Shown: positions 25,584 to 35,267, counted from the first letter of the stretch. The stretch is DNA of 64,000 nt from Rhizobium sp. WYJ-E13 (GCF_018987265.1 NZ_CP076853.1:2418001-2482000); one strand, 5' to 3'. Notes: generated from the letters alone by a model not told the origin. A program made the numbers and translations.

Positions 25584-26093
25584 ATGGGGCAGGATCACAT
25601 CCGCTACGACATTCTGGCACAGGACGCGTTGCGCGGCGTCATCCGCAAGGTCTTGACTGAAGTCGCAACGACGGGCCGACTGCCCGGCGACCATCACTTC
25701 TTCATCACGTTTCTGACCGGCGCCCCCGGCGTGCGCATCTCGCAGCACCTGAAGTCCAAATATCCCGAGCAGATGACGATCGTCATCCAGCACCAGTTCT
25801 GGGAACTGAAAATCACCGAATCCCATTTCGAGATTGGCCTGTCGTTTTCCGACGTGCCGGAAAAGCTCGTCATCCCCTTCAACGCCATCAGAGGCTTCTA
25901 CGATCCCTCGGTCAATTTCGAGCTGGAATTCGACGTGCCGCTGAGTGACGGCGAGGAGTTGCCGGCAGCCGAAATCACCGCCTATCCCGTTGACGCGGCC
26001 AAGACCGATGATGCGGCCGCAAAGCCCGCCGACGGCGAAGAAAAAAAACCAGGCTCCGTCGTTTCACTCGACTCTTTCCGCAAGAAGCAATGA
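25584..26093 (+). CDS. sspB: Alpha-type SspB, ClpXP adaptor for ssrA-tagged proteins
   Basis: A 169-residue protein of the alphaproteobacterial SspB family. The SspB fold occupies about residues 1-115 (IRYDILAQDALRGVIRKVL, HHFFITFLTGAPGV, MTIVIQHQFWELKI, FNAIRGFYDPSVNFELEF). An Ala/Asp-rich linker and a C-terminal tail SVVSLDSFRKKQ follow; the tail is the expected ClpX-docking peptide. It binds the tmRNA tag and delivers substrates to ClpXP. The gene lies about 150 bases downstream of ssrA on the same strand, so tag and adaptor are physically linked. Confidence 0.93.
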   Translation: MGQDHIRYDILAQDALRGVIRKVLTEVATTGRLPGDHHFFITFLTGAPGVRISQHLKSKYPEQMTIVIQHQFWELKITESHFEIGLSFSDVPEKLVIPFNAIRGFYDPSVNFELEFDVPLSDGEELPAAEITAYPVDAAKTDDAAAKPADGEEKKPGSVVSLDSFRKKQ

Positions 26094-26140
26094 TGTCAAA
26101 GGGAGGCCGAAAGCCTCCCTTTTTTCATGGAGAGAAACGA

Positions 26141-26329
26141 ATGAGCGCCGAAATCGTCAATCTGCGCCAGTTCCGCAAGAAGCAGGCCCGTTCCGAAAAG
26201 GAAGTGCGGGCTGAGCAGAACCGTGTGTCCCATGGGCGCACCAAGGCCGAGAAGCAATTGACCAAGGCCCTCAACGAGAAAGCCGAAAAGGCGCTCGATC
26301 AGGGCAGGCTCGAAAAAGACAAGACTTGA
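26141..26329 (+). CDS. DUF4169 family protein
   Basis: A 62-residue, highly charged helical protein; the ATG at 26141 has GGAG at seven bases. The N-terminus AEIVNLRQFRKKQ is followed by a Lys/Glu-rich helix to the end. The family has no known function. Its N-terminal motif closely resembles the ClpX-docking tail of SspB just upstream (VVSLDSFRKKQ), and the genes are 47 bases apart on the same strand. I infer a possible link to ClpX. Confidence 0.85.
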   Translation: MSAEIVNLRQFRKKQARSEKEVRAEQNRVSHGRTKAEKQLTKALNEKAEKALDQGRLEKDKT

Positions 26330-26411
26330 TCGCGCCGACATAAAAGCACGCGTGATCAAGCAGTTGCGGTTCCCAAGTGAATCGCTTTCTCAATGAGACA
26401 TGGTTAGCTCG

Positions 26412-26633
26412 ATGATCCGTAAACATTCGGCGACACTGCATGGGCATCGCACAAGCTTCTCGTTGGAAGATGAATTCTGGATGGAACTGAAGACAATCGC
26501 AGCAAGTCGTTCCATGCCGCTTGCAGCGTTGATATCGGAAATAGACGATAACAGGCCGGCTGAGAGCAATCTCTCCTCGGCACTGCGCCTTCATGTCCTG
26601 AGCTGGTTGAAAAACGGCGCCGCAGGAGCTTGA
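26412..26633 (+). CDS. Ribbon-helix-helix domain protein
   Basis: A 73-residue protein from MIRKHSATLHGHRTSFSLED. It matches the RHH_4 family typical of rhizobia: a short strand (HRTSFSLEDEFW) and two helices (MELKTIAASRSM, LAALISEIDDN), then an alpha-helical end. An ATG at 26400 adds four residues and is equally possible; neither has a strong ribosome site. Ribbon-helix-helix proteins bind DNA as dimers; the target is unknown. It is the last gene of the ssrA-sspB-DUF4169 stretch and is convergent with the AsmA gene. Confidence 0.85.
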   Translation: MIRKHSATLHGHRTSFSLEDEFWMELKTIAASRSMPLAALISEIDDNRPAESNLSSALRLHVLSWLKNGAAGA

Positions 26634-26669
26634 GCAGCCCTGTTAGGCCGGCCTTTTTGCTCGCCGGAA

Positions 26670-29600
26670 TTATTGTGCCTGGACGCCCGGCACCTGGTCG
26701 AAATTGAGTTGCCCGGGCTGAGGCACAGAACGGCGCGCAGCCTCGGCCTCTGCAGCAGCCCTCGCTTGTGCCTCCGCTTCCGCCTTGGCCTTCGCTTCGG
26801 CGGCAGCCTTCGCCTCGGCTTCGGCCTTGCGCTCAGCCGCCTGCTGTGCGAGCGCCCGCAGCCGCTCTTCCTCGGCCTTTCGCTGCCGCTCGATTTCGGC
26901 AGCCGCAACGCGCTGGGCATCATTGAAGCGATAGAGCGCCACTTCGCGCCGCAGCCGCTGCTTTTCCAGGACATTGGTCTGCAGCCGCTCGACACGCCGC
27001 CGCTCGCGTTCGAAGGCGCGCAGCGAGAGAAAGCTGGTGATATCGGTCACATCCATCGTCTTGCCCGGTGAAGCGAGCAGGCCGGAGAAGTTCAGCCGGA
27101 TGCCCGGCTCCGCTCCCGACAGTGCCTCCGCGCCCGGATTGAGGTTGATGCCAAGCGTCGCGCTGATACGCTCCTGCGGCAGCTCGATCTGCGCATCGGC
27201 TGTCAGATGCGCGAGATCGTTGGCGACACTGACATTCTGGACCCGCAGCGTGCCGTCCGTCACGTTGAAGGGAATGCCGAGCGGCGGCAGCTTCGCCTCG
27301 CCATTGTTCAGCAGCGTCTCGACAATCGGATGTATCTTGCCGGCATTGATCTGATCCTGCATCGGATCGGTGGCGGCCAGTAGCGGCGCCAGGATCGCGA
27401 GGTTCAGCCCGCGAACGCTCGTCTCGCCGAGCCGGATTTCGCCCGAGCCGTTCAGCGAGCTCGCAATGTCCGCAACCGTCTTGCCCGAAGCTTCGAGCGA
27501 AAGCGACATGCCGAACTTGCCGTTGGCGACAGGCGCGCCGTCGCGCGACCAGACGACACCGCCGAGATCGGAATCGGCAAGCGTCAGCCGCGACTGCAGG
27601 AAACCCGTACCATTGGCATTGGTAAAGAGCATATTGCCCGAAAGCGCGCCGCCGTCCCAATTGCCGGCCATGTTGTTGAGCTGCATCTCGTCGCCCTTGT
27701 AGGCAACATCGGAGGTGAAATCATTGACAGCAGTATTGAAAAGCCCCGGCCAGAACTGCTTGGCGCTGAGCTTCAGATTGACGTCGAGATCGCGGAAAAG
27801 CGGCTGGCCGAGTGCTGCCGTCGTCAGCTGGCCATTGGACGGATCGTTGATCTGCCCGAACACCGCCTCTCCGAGCCAGCCGAGATCAGCCTTGGAGAGC
27901 GCAAGCGAACCACTCGCCGCAGTCTTTGCCGCCTTGCGGTCGAAAGTCAGTGCGCCCGTGAATTCATTGTCGGCCGCGTGCCCGTTGAGATCGGCCAACA
28001 CCACCTTGTCGGCATCGATGGTCGCATTGGTCTGCATCTTGAAGGGCAGCCCGGTGCCGAGCTCAGGCAGCGCGATGCCGTTCATGACGAGATACGGGTC
28101 GAGATCCGCACTTTCGAGCGACAAGGCGACATTGCCGTTCATGAAAGTGTCGGGCCGCACATCGACCTTGCCGTTCGCCGTGAACGAAGTCCGGTCTGTG
28201 GCGAAGGTCAGCGCGGCATCCGCCGGATCGTTGCCCGCCGCCGTTACTTTCAGCGTCATGCGGCCGTTGGCGCCGGCATCGACCGGCAGTGGATCGAGAC
28301 CCGCCTGGCCGAAGAGGATCGACGGAACAGCGTTGTCGAGCGTCGCCTCCAGCGCCGTCGTACCGTTGCCGGTCAGCGCCAGAAGGTCGGACATGCGGTA
28401 ATCGAGATTGACGCGGCTACCGTTCGAAACGCCAGCCAGCGTCACCGCCAGCGCATTGTCGTCATCGCCGCCAAGCGTCACCGCGCCGCGCAGCGCCGTA
28501 TTGCCATACCAAGCGGCATTGCGCACCAGCCGGTCCATCACAGGGTGATGCGGCAGGTGTTCGCGCAGCATGGCGAAGAAAGAGCCGGGATCGGCGGCCT
28601 TGAAGGTGATCTCGCCGGTACCCTTGTAGTCGAGCAGCGATCCCTCCGCCTTGCCCGTCGCCGTCAGTTCGGCACCCGCAAGGTTCTTGATCGACAGATG
28701 GTCGACGGAAAGCGCCCCGTCAGCAAGCGTAAAGGTCGTCTCGACATTGTCGGCCTGCACGCCGAAGGCCGTGAACTTGTCCGCCTTGAGCTGTGCAGCA
28801 ATCTTGTGGTCAAGCACGTTGTCACCGGCATCCTGCCCGGTAAAGAGACCGGTCAGGGCGCGCAGCGCATCGAGATCGAGCGCATCGCCATTCAGTGCGA
28901 CGGAAAGCGACGGTGTCTGGCCCTCGGTCGCCTGCCGCTCCAGCCGTCCTTTCAGCGTCGCAGCACCGATGGCGATCTCCAGGTTCTCGAAACGCTGCAG
29001 ATCATGCGTCAGGCTGACATTGGCGGAGAAACCGGCCTGCCGGAGCTGGCGGATCGCCGGATCGACCGATCCGGACAGCCAGGAGGCAAGCCCCGTCGGC
29101 TGGTTGGAGGCGACGACCATCTGGCCGTTGAAGGACGGATCGCCAATGAGCGTCAGCTTGCCCTTGCCTTCCACCTGCGTGCGGCCGGGCAGCGTGCCGA
29201 CGGCATTGTCGATCATCCAGCCATTGCCGGCGGGCCGCAGTTCCAATGCCACATCGCGGATCGTCGTATCGCCGGCAACGATGGCAGGCAGGCGCACGGT
29301 CGCCTTGCCGGGCACCTGCGGGATCGGCACCTGGCCGATGATTTCGATCAGCGAATTCAGCCTCTGGCGCGCCGAAACCGCCGGATCGCGGTTGGTCTTG
29401 CCAGCAGCCCCCTGGTTGCCGATACGGTTGACGTCGATCTGCTGGCCATCGGCGGTCAGCAGAAATTCCGGCGCCGTGCCGGTGTCCAGTGTCGCCTCCC
29501 CCGTGATCACATAGGGGTCATCGGTCGAGCCGACTTCCATGCGGTATTCGGGAATGCGGATGCGGTCGTTGGTGAGCTCGAAACGGCCCTTGAGGCGCGG

Positions 29601-30374
29601 CGGCGGCGCCTCTCCCTTTTCAGTCTTGCCCTCGCGGTTTTCAATCGCCGCAGACAGCGTGCCCTGATAGTTCGGCCGGCTGTCGACCAGCTTCAGCTCG
29701 CCGTCGAGATCGATGGTAACCGGATGTTTGTCAGGTGCAAGCCGGGTGCGTGCGCGCAGCACGCCGTTCTCGTCCGGCTGATTGCTGGAGATCGAAAAGC
29801 TGCCATGCTCGCCATCGAGCGTGCCGTCGCCCTCGATGCGCCATGGACCGGCGAGCGACTTCGCCGACATCTCGGCATTGAGCCCCGTCACATGCCGCGA
29901 ACGGCCGGACTGGTCGTCGACGAACTCGATCTCACCGCCATTGACGTGCACATTTTCCAGAACGACGGTCTTGGCCGGAATTTCCGGCTGGCTGCCGCGC
30001 ATCCAGTCCAGCGATCCATCCTTCAGAAGCCGCAGTCGCACCTTGGGGTTGATCACGCGCATGTCGAAGATCAGCGCTTCGCCGGAAAGGAAAGGCGCAA
30101 GCTCGGCATCCATGGAGAATTGCTCGACCTGCACGACCGGCTTGCCGTCCTCCTCCTGGCCGACGCGCACGTCATGCAGCGTCACGGACGGAAACGGTAG
30201 AAGCCGTGCGTCGACCGTGCCGTGGACCGTCACCTTCTTGCCGATGATACGGCTTGCCTGATCCTCGAAATTCATCCGGAAATCCGTCCAGTCGATGAAC
30301 AGCGGTGCCAGCAGCGCTACAAAGAGCACTACGACGATCACTCCTCCTAGAAAGACGAGGAACCGGCCTACCAA
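26670..30374 (-). CDS. AsmA family envelope protein
   Basis: A 1234-residue AsmA/YhdP-like protein. One N-terminal transmembrane helix (FLVFLGGVIVVVLFVALLAPL), then the AsmA N-domain (SRIIGKKVTVHGTVDARLLPFPSVTLHDVRV), a very long beta-rich periplasmic body, and the C-terminal AsmA_2 region (SGEIRLGETSVRGLNLAILAP). The last 130 residues are an Ala/Glu/Lys/Arg-rich coiled coil ending VPQPGQLNFDQVPGVQAQ. These proteins are thought to bridge the membranes and move phospholipids to the outer membrane. Single-gene unit; both neighbours are more than 30 bases away. Confidence 0.92.
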   Translation of the reverse strand: MVGRFLVFLGGVIVVVLFVALLAPLFIDWTDFRMNFEDQASRIIGKKVTVHGTVDARLLPFPSVTLHDVRVGQEEDGKPVVQVEQFSMDAELAPFLSGEALIFDMRVINPKVRLRLLKDGSLDWMRGSQPEIPAKTVVLENVHVNGGEIEFVDDQSGRSRHVTGLNAEMSAKSLAGPWRIEGDGTLDGEHGSFSISSNQPDENGVLRARTRLAPDKHPVTIDLDGELKLVDSRPNYQGTLSAAIENREGKTEKGEAPPPRLKGRFELTNDRIRIPEYRMEVGSTDDPYVITGEATLDTGTAPEFLLTADGQQIDVNRIGNQGAAGKTNRDPAVSARQRLNSLIEIIGQVPIPQVPGKATVRLPAIVAGDTTIRDVALELRPAGNGWMIDNAVGTLPGRTQVEGKGKLTLIGDPSFNGQMVVASNQPTGLASWLSGSVDPAIRQLRQAGFSANVSLTHDLQRFENLEIAIGAATLKGRLERQATEGQTPSLSVALNGDALDLDALRALTGLFTGQDAGDNVLDHKIAAQLKADKFTAFGVQADNVETTFTLADGALSVDHLSIKNLAGAELTATGKAEGSLLDYKGTGEITFKAADPGSFFAMLREHLPHHPVMDRLVRNAAWYGNTALRGAVTLGGDDDNALAVTLAGVSNGSRVNLDYRMSDLLALTGNGTTALEATLDNAVPSILFGQAGLDPLPVDAGANGRMTLKVTAAGNDPADAALTFATDRTSFTANGKVDVRPDTFMNGNVALSLESADLDPYLVMNGIALPELGTGLPFKMQTNATIDADKVVLADLNGHAADNEFTGALTFDRKAAKTAASGSLALSKADLGWLGEAVFGQINDPSNGQLTTAALGQPLFRDLDVNLKLSAKQFWPGLFNTAVNDFTSDVAYKGDEMQLNNMAGNWDGGALSGNMLFTNANGTGFLQSRLTLADSDLGGVVWSRDGAPVANGKFGMSLSLEASGKTVADIASSLNGSGEIRLGETSVRGLNLAILAPLLAATDPMQDQINAGKIHPIVETLLNNGEAKLPPLGIPFNVTDGTLRVQNVSVANDLAHLTADAQIELPQERISATLGINLNPGAEALSGAEPGIRLNFSGLLASPGKTMDVTDITSFLSLRAFERERRRVERLQTNVLEKQRLRREVALYRFNDAQRVAAAEIERQRKAEEERLRALAQQAAERKAEAEAKAAAEAKAKAEAEAQARAAAEAEAARRSVPQPGQLNFDQVPGVQAQ

Positions 30375-30463
30375 GTCAGGGATTCTCCATTCGGGATTCT
30401 GTTGCCGACACTAGCGCTATTCATGCCGGGGGCAAGGGCCAAGATCATGAGATTGTTCCATTT

Positions 30464-31876
30464 TCAGCCCAGATGAAAAATCTTGCCGGGATTGAGGATA
30501 TTGTCGGGATCGAGCGAGCGTTTGATCTGACGCATCAGATCCACCGTGCCTCCGAGCTCCTGCTCCAGAAATGCCATCTTCCCCTGACCGATCCCATGTT
30601 CGCCGGTGCATGTTCCGTCCATTGCCAGCGCCCGCGCATTCAGCCGGGCCACGAACTCCTCGGCCGTGGCAATCCCCGCGGCACTCTTGTCATCGAACAA
30701 AAGCTGCACATGGAAGTTCCCGTCACCCGCGTGGCCGACGATCGGCGCCAGCAAACCATTTGCCTCGATATCGGCCTGCGTTTCGGCAACGCAATCCGCA
30801 AGCCGCGATATCGGAACACAAACATCGGTCGAAAGTACGGCAAGGCCGGGTGCGAGCGCGCGCACCGACCAATAGGCGTCATGGCGCGCCTTCCAGAGCT
30901 TCGTGCGCTCCTCCGGGCTTGCCGCCCACTTGAATTCGCCGCCGCCGCATTCGGCCGCGATCTCGGCAAAGGCGGCTGATTGCAACGCCACCGTTTCATC
31001 CGTGCCATGGAATTCGAGGAAAAGCGCAGGGCTCTCCTCATAGGGAAGGCCGGCATAGGCAATGCTGGCGCGCATCTGCAGCGCATCGACGAGTTCGATG
31101 CGTGCCACCGGAATGCCCATCTGGATCGTCATGATGACGGCATCGCAGGCCGCCTTCACGCTCGGGAACGCGCACACACCGCCGGCGATCTTCTGCGGAA
31201 TGCCGTGCAGGCGCAGCGTCACCGAGGTCAGGATGCCGAGCGTACCCTCAGCGCCCACGAAAAGCCGTGTCAGATCGTAGCCGGCCGAAGACTTGCGGGC
31301 GCGCCGCGCGGTGCGGATTTCCTCGCCTGATGCGGTGACGGCAGTCACCGCAAGCACATTGTCCTTCATCGTGCCGTAACGCACGGCATTGGTGCCGGAA
31401 GCCCGCGTCGAGGTCATGCCGCCGATCGAGGCATTGGCGCCGGGATCGATCGGGAAGAACAGGCCGGTATCGCGCAGATGGATATTCAACGCCTCGCGGG
31501 TGATGCCGGGCTCGACCGTGCAGTCGAGATCCTCAGGATTGACCTCGAGCACCCGGTTCATCCGGCTGAAATCAATGGAAATCCCGCCATTCGGCGCGTT
31601 GACTTGGCCCTCAAGCGAAGAGCCGGTACCGAAGCCGATGACCGGCACTTTGTGATCGGCACAGACCCGCACAGCGGCCTTCACATCGTCAGCCGTCTCG
31701 GCAAAGAACACTCCGTCGGGCAACTGAGCGGGAATATAGGTGGTCGTATGTGCATGCTGGGCGCGAAAAGCCTGGCCGGTCTGGAAGCGCTCTCCGAAGC
31801 GCTGTTTCAGAATACCGGTGACGGTCTCGATGCCCGCCTCGTTTCGCACCCCGACCTTTGCGTCGCGCAGCGCCAT
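30464..31876 (-). CDS. FAD-linked oxidase (D-lactate/glycolate dehydrogenase type)
   Basis: A 470-residue VAO-family flavoenzyme. The FAD-binding domain has VPVIGFGTGSSLEGQVNAPNGG, GLFFPIDPGANASIGGM and STRASGTNAVRYG. The C-terminal cap has LAPIVGHAGDGNFH and TCTGEHGIGQGKMAFL, the conserved metal/substrate motifs of the D-2-hydroxyacid (D-lactate, cytochrome-linked) branch. The ATG at 31876 follows GGGAG. It probably feeds electrons from a D-hydroxyacid into the respiratory chain; the exact acid is unknown. Confidence 0.9.
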   Translation of the reverse strand: MALRDAKVGVRNEAGIETVTGILKQRFGERFQTGQAFRAQHAHTTTYIPAQLPDGVFFAETADDVKAAVRVCADHKVPVIGFGTGSSLEGQVNAPNGGISIDFSRMNRVLEVNPEDLDCTVEPGITREALNIHLRDTGLFFPIDPGANASIGGMTSTRASGTNAVRYGTMKDNVLAVTAVTASGEEIRTARRARKSSAGYDLTRLFVGAEGTLGILTSVTLRLHGIPQKIAGGVCAFPSVKAACDAVIMTIQMGIPVARIELVDALQMRASIAYAGLPYEESPALFLEFHGTDETVALQSAAFAEIAAECGGGEFKWAASPEERTKLWKARHDAYWSVRALAPGLAVLSTDVCVPISRLADCVAETQADIEANGLLAPIVGHAGDGNFHVQLLFDDKSAAGIATAEEFVARLNARALAMDGTCTGEHGIGQGKMAFLEQELGGTVDLMRQIKRSLDPDNILNPGKIFHLG

Positions 31877-31976
31877 GCCCTTGATCTCCCTACATTCCAC
31901 AGCCTGCTACAGCATCTGTAGCAGGCCGGGTATGAGGCAAGTCAAAGCGGCTGTCCAGCCAAGATTAGGGAAGATT

Positions 31977-33029
31977 TCATCCCATCTTTATTGCAGGGAC
32001 AGCGGGCGGGTTGAGCCGGGCAAAACCCTCCTGCCGATAGTAAGGAAAATAGGGATAAGGCGGCGTCACGGCACTGACCGCATCCAGCCGCCTTATCTGC
32101 TCCGCCGTCAGGCTCCAGCCGACGGATCCGAGATTTTGCCTGAGCTGTTCCTCATTGCGCGCGCCGATGATGACGCTTGAGACCGTCGGCCGGCCGATCA
32201 GCCAGTTGATGGCGATCTGCGGCACCGTCCTACCGGTCTCGACGGCAATCTCGTCCAGCACGTCGACGATGTTGAAGAGCTTCTCGTCATCGACGGGTGG
32301 GCCATATTCAGCGGTCTGGTGCAGACGGCTTCCCTCCGGCAGGGCCACACCGCGGCGGATCTTGCCGGTCAGCCGGCCCCAGGCAAGGGGGCTCCAGACG
32401 AGCGCCCCCACCTGCTGGTCGGCGGCAAGCGGCATCAGCTCCCATTCGTAATCCCGCCCGGCGAGCGAATAATAGACCTGATGGGCGACATGGCGCGGGT
32501 AGCCGTATCGCTCGGAAATACCGAGCGCTTTCATCAACTGCCAGCCGGAGAAATTGGAAACGCCGACATAACGCACCTTGCCCCCGGCAACCAACCCATC
32601 GAGCGCCGAAAGCACTTCCTCCATCGGCGTCGAGGCGTCGAAGGCGTGAAGCTGCAAGAGGTCTATATAGTCGGTGCCGAGCCGCCGCAGCGCATCCTCG
32701 GTCGCGCGGATCAGCCGTGACCGCGAAGTGCCCCAATCATCAGGTCGCTCGCCCATCGGCAGCGCCATCTTGGTCGAGATCAGCACCGCATCGCGCCGGC
32801 CGGAAATCGCCTGTCCCAGCACCTCCTCTGACGCGCCAGCCGAATAAACGTCCGCCGTATCGAACAGCGTCACGCCCGCCTCCAGGCAGATATCCACCAT
32901 CCGCCGCGCTTCCTCGGCATCTGTCGTGCCCCAGGCGCCGAAGAGCGGTCCGCTGCCACCGAACGTGCCGGCCCCGAAGCTCAGCACCGGCACCCTCAGC
33001 CCCGATGCGCCGAGATTTCTGTATTCCAT
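31977..33029 (-). CDS. Aldo/keto reductase (YajO/Tas type)
   Basis: A 350-residue AKR12-like barrel enzyme. MEYRNLGASGLRVPVLSFG start; catalytic residues in LFDTADVYSAGASEE (Asp, Tyr), LISTKMALPMGE (Lys) and DLLQLHAFDAS (His); NADP motif VIIGARNEEQLRQNLGS. Divergent from a LysR gene with a 91-base gap, so probably its regulated target. Substrate unknown. Confidence 0.93.
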   Translation of the reverse strand: MEYRNLGASGLRVPVLSFGAGTFGGSGPLFGAWGTTDAEEARRMVDICLEAGVTLFDTADVYSAGASEEVLGQAISGRRDAVLISTKMALPMGERPDDWGTSRSRLIRATEDALRRLGTDYIDLLQLHAFDASTPMEEVLSALDGLVAGGKVRYVGVSNFSGWQLMKALGISERYGYPRHVAHQVYYSLAGRDYEWELMPLAADQQVGALVWSPLAWGRLTGKIRRGVALPEGSRLHQTAEYGPPVDDEKLFNIVDVLDEIAVETGRTVPQIAINWLIGRPTVSSVIIGARNEEQLRQNLGSVGWSLTAEQIRRLDAVSAVTPPYPYFPYYRQEGFARLNPPAVPAIKMG

Positions 33030-33120
33030 GATCCAATCTCCTGTTTTCTGAAGAGATAGACCCGGCCAGCACTGTGATATAGATTGCCTCAGAGCATATC
33101 ATTTGTGATTTGAATTCATC

Positions 33121-34023
33121 GTGAGCCGTCAGGACATCAATCGATCCGGTGAAATGGAAGTCTTCGTCAGCGTCGTCGAGCGCGGCGGCTTCTCCGCTGC
33201 TGCATTGGCGCGCCGCATGACGCCGTCGGCCGTTAGCAAGCTGGTCGCCCGGCTGGAAAACCGGCTCGGCACCCGCCTCGTCAACCGCTCGACGCGCAAG
33301 CTGCAGCTGACACCGGAAGGCTGCGCCTTCTATGAGCGCAGCGTGGCAATCCTCGCCAACATCTCGGAGGCCGAACGTTTTGCCTCGGCAGGAGAACAGG
33401 CGGCCGGACGCATCAGCATCAACACCAGCGGCTCTTTCGGCAATCATGTCCTGGCGCCGCTCGTCCCCGCTTTCATGGCCGAGCATCCCGGCGTCACGCT
33501 GGATATCACCCATACCGACAAGGTCGTCGACCTCCTGGAAGAGCGCGCCGATGTGGCGATCCGCGCCGGCCCGCTGAAGACATCGAGCCTGATTGCCCGC
33601 AAGCTCGGCGCTGCCAGAAAAATCATCGTCGCCTCGCCCGACTATCTGAAACAACGCGGCGAACCACGCTCAGCCACCGATCTGCACGATCACTGTCGCA
33701 TTGGCTTTTCCTATGCCCGCGCACTGGAGGGCTGGCCGATCCTCCATGGCGGTGAAACGATCTCCCTTCCGCTCACATCAGGCCTGCAGGTCGGCGATGG
33801 TGAGGCCATGCGTTATCTGGCGCTCTCAGGCGCCGGCCTTGCGCGCATGACGGAGTTCACCGTGCGCGCCGATATCGCCGCCGGCCGCCTCGTCCCTGTG
33901 CTGGAAAAGCTCAATCCCGGTGATGTCGAAGAGTTCTACGCAGTCTATATCGGTCAGGGCGGGCCACTGCCGGCCCGTGTTCGCGCCCTCCTCGATTTCC
34001 TTGCAAAACACATCCGCCTTTAG
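33121..34023 (+). CDS. LysR family transcriptional regulator
   Basis: A 300-residue LTTR, GTG start. Helix-turn-helix in GGFSAAALARRMTPSAVSKLVARLENRLG; the substrate-binding domain starts about residue 90 (GRISINTSGSFGNHVLAPLVPAF) and resembles the DsdA/PecT-like 'type 2' effector fold. It shares the 91-base divergent region 33030-33120 with the aldo/keto reductase gene. An ATCA-TTTG-TGAT box at about 33098-33109 is a candidate binding site. Confidence 0.92.
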   Translation: MSRQDINRSGEMEVFVSVVERGGFSAAALARRMTPSAVSKLVARLENRLGTRLVNRSTRKLQLTPEGCAFYERSVAILANISEAERFASAGEQAAGRISINTSGSFGNHVLAPLVPAFMAEHPGVTLDITHTDKVVDLLEERADVAIRAGPLKTSSLIARKLGAARKIIVASPDYLKQRGEPRSATDLHDHCRIGFSYARALEGWPILHGGETISLPLTSGLQVGDGEAMRYLALSGAGLARMTEFTVRADIAAGRLVPVLEKLNPGDVEEFYAVYIGQGGPLPARVRALLDFLAKHIRL

Positions 34024-34181
34024 GGGCACAAGGGCCAGATTCCGCAATTGACCCTTTGGCTGCCCCGAGCCTATACGGGGTCTGCGCTTGCCGGCCCTCA
34101 GCCGGCCTCTTCATGCTGCCGGAGCCTCTTCCCATCTTCGCCTACGGGCTCGCTCCGGTCAAAAGTTCGAGGATCACAATT

Positions 34182-35267
34182 TTGGACGCAAGCAGCTTCC
34201 AGCAGAAAGCGAGCCTGCCCAAATGGGCATTGCTGCTTGCCTTGTCCGCCATTCTTGTCCTGTTCCTCGAACTCTTCGCCCTGCCCGCCTCGCTGCTGAT
34301 CGGCCCGATGGTCGCGGCGATCGGGCTGGCGCTCACCGTCGGCAAGGGGCAGTTGCGCATCCCCTACTGGCCGCTACAGTTCGGCCAGGTGCTGGTCGGC
34401 CTCCTGATGGCGCGCAACATCACGCCTGACATCCTGGGCACCATGGCCAAGGACGCGCCGCTCTTCTTCGTTTTCATCGTCTCGGTCATCGCCATTGCCG
34501 CCGGCCTCGGCTGGCTGCTCACGCGCTGGCAGGTTCTGCCCGGCACGACGGCTGTCTGGGGCTCGACGCCCGGCGGCGCCTCGGCCATGGTCATCATGTC
34601 GGAAGCCTACGGCGCCGATGCCCGCCTCGTCGCCTTCATGCAATATCTGCGCGTCGTCTTCGTCGCCGTCGGCGCCTCTGTCATCTCCCGCCTCTGGGTC
34701 GCCGCCGATGGTGAGGCGCCGCCGCCGGTCATCTTCTTCCCGGCGGTCGACTGGCCGGCCTTCACCATGACCATCGCCTTCGCCGCCCTCTGCTGCTACG
34801 CCGTCTTCCGCTTCCGCATCCAGGGCGGCAACATTGTGGTGCCGCTGTTTGCCGGCGCGGTGCTGCAAGGCTTCGGCCTGTTGAAGATCGAATTGCCGAC
34901 CTGGATCCTGGCGCTCAGCTACGCGCTGATCGGCTGGAGCATCGGCCTTCGCTTCACCCGCTCGATCCTCAAACATGCCGCCCGCGCCCTGCCCCGCGTC
35001 TCCGCCTCCATCATCATCCTGATGGCGCTCTGCGGCTGCATGGCGGTGGCACTCCACAAATTCGCCGGCATCGACCCGCTGACCGCCTATCTTGCCACCA
35101 GCCCCGGCGGCGCCGATTCCGTCGCCATCATCGCCGCGTCAAGCGATGTCGACGTGCCCTTCGTCATGGCCATGCAGACCGGCCGCTTCCTGATCATTTT
35201 GCTGATCGGGCCGGCGCTTGCCCGCTTCATCGCCCGCCGCTCGGGACTTGCGGAAAGTTCCGCCTAA
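34182..35267 (+). CDS. AbrB family integral membrane protein
   Basis: A 361-residue protein with about ten hydrophobic helices and the AbrB duplication signature: two halves each with a Gly/Pro motif (ASLLIGPMVAAIGLALTV; TAYLATSPGGADSVAIIAAS; also WGSTPGGASAMVIMSEAYG). This is the COG3180 membrane family once annotated as ammonia monooxygenase, unrelated to the AbrB DNA-binding protein. I prefer the TTG at 34182, with GAGG nine bases upstream; ATGs at 34113 and 34056 would add an unconserved N-terminus. It is perhaps a transporter of small anions or metabolites; not established. Confidence 0.87.
   Translation: MDASSFQQKASLPKWALLLALSAILVLFLELFALPASLLIGPMVAAIGLALTVGKGQLRIPYWPLQFGQVLVGLLMARNITPDILGTMAKDAPLFFVFIVSVIAIAAGLGWLLTRWQVLPGTTAVWGSTPGGASAMVIMSEAYGADARLVAFMQYLRVVFVAVGASVISRLWVAADGEAPPPVIFFPAVDWPAFTMTIAFAALCCYAVFRFRIQGGNIVVPLFAGAVLQGFGLLKIELPTWILALSYALIGWSIGLRFTRSILKHAARALPRVSASIIILMALCGCMAVALHKFAGIDPLTAYLATSPGGADSVAIIAASSDVDVPFVMAMQTGRFLIILLIGPALARFIARRSGLAESSA

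Noticed and set aside
27978..30200. 740-residue open frame on the plus strand
   Set aside because: It is antisense to the AsmA gene, is His/Arg-rich with no domain signature, and reflects the GC-rich codon pattern of the real gene.
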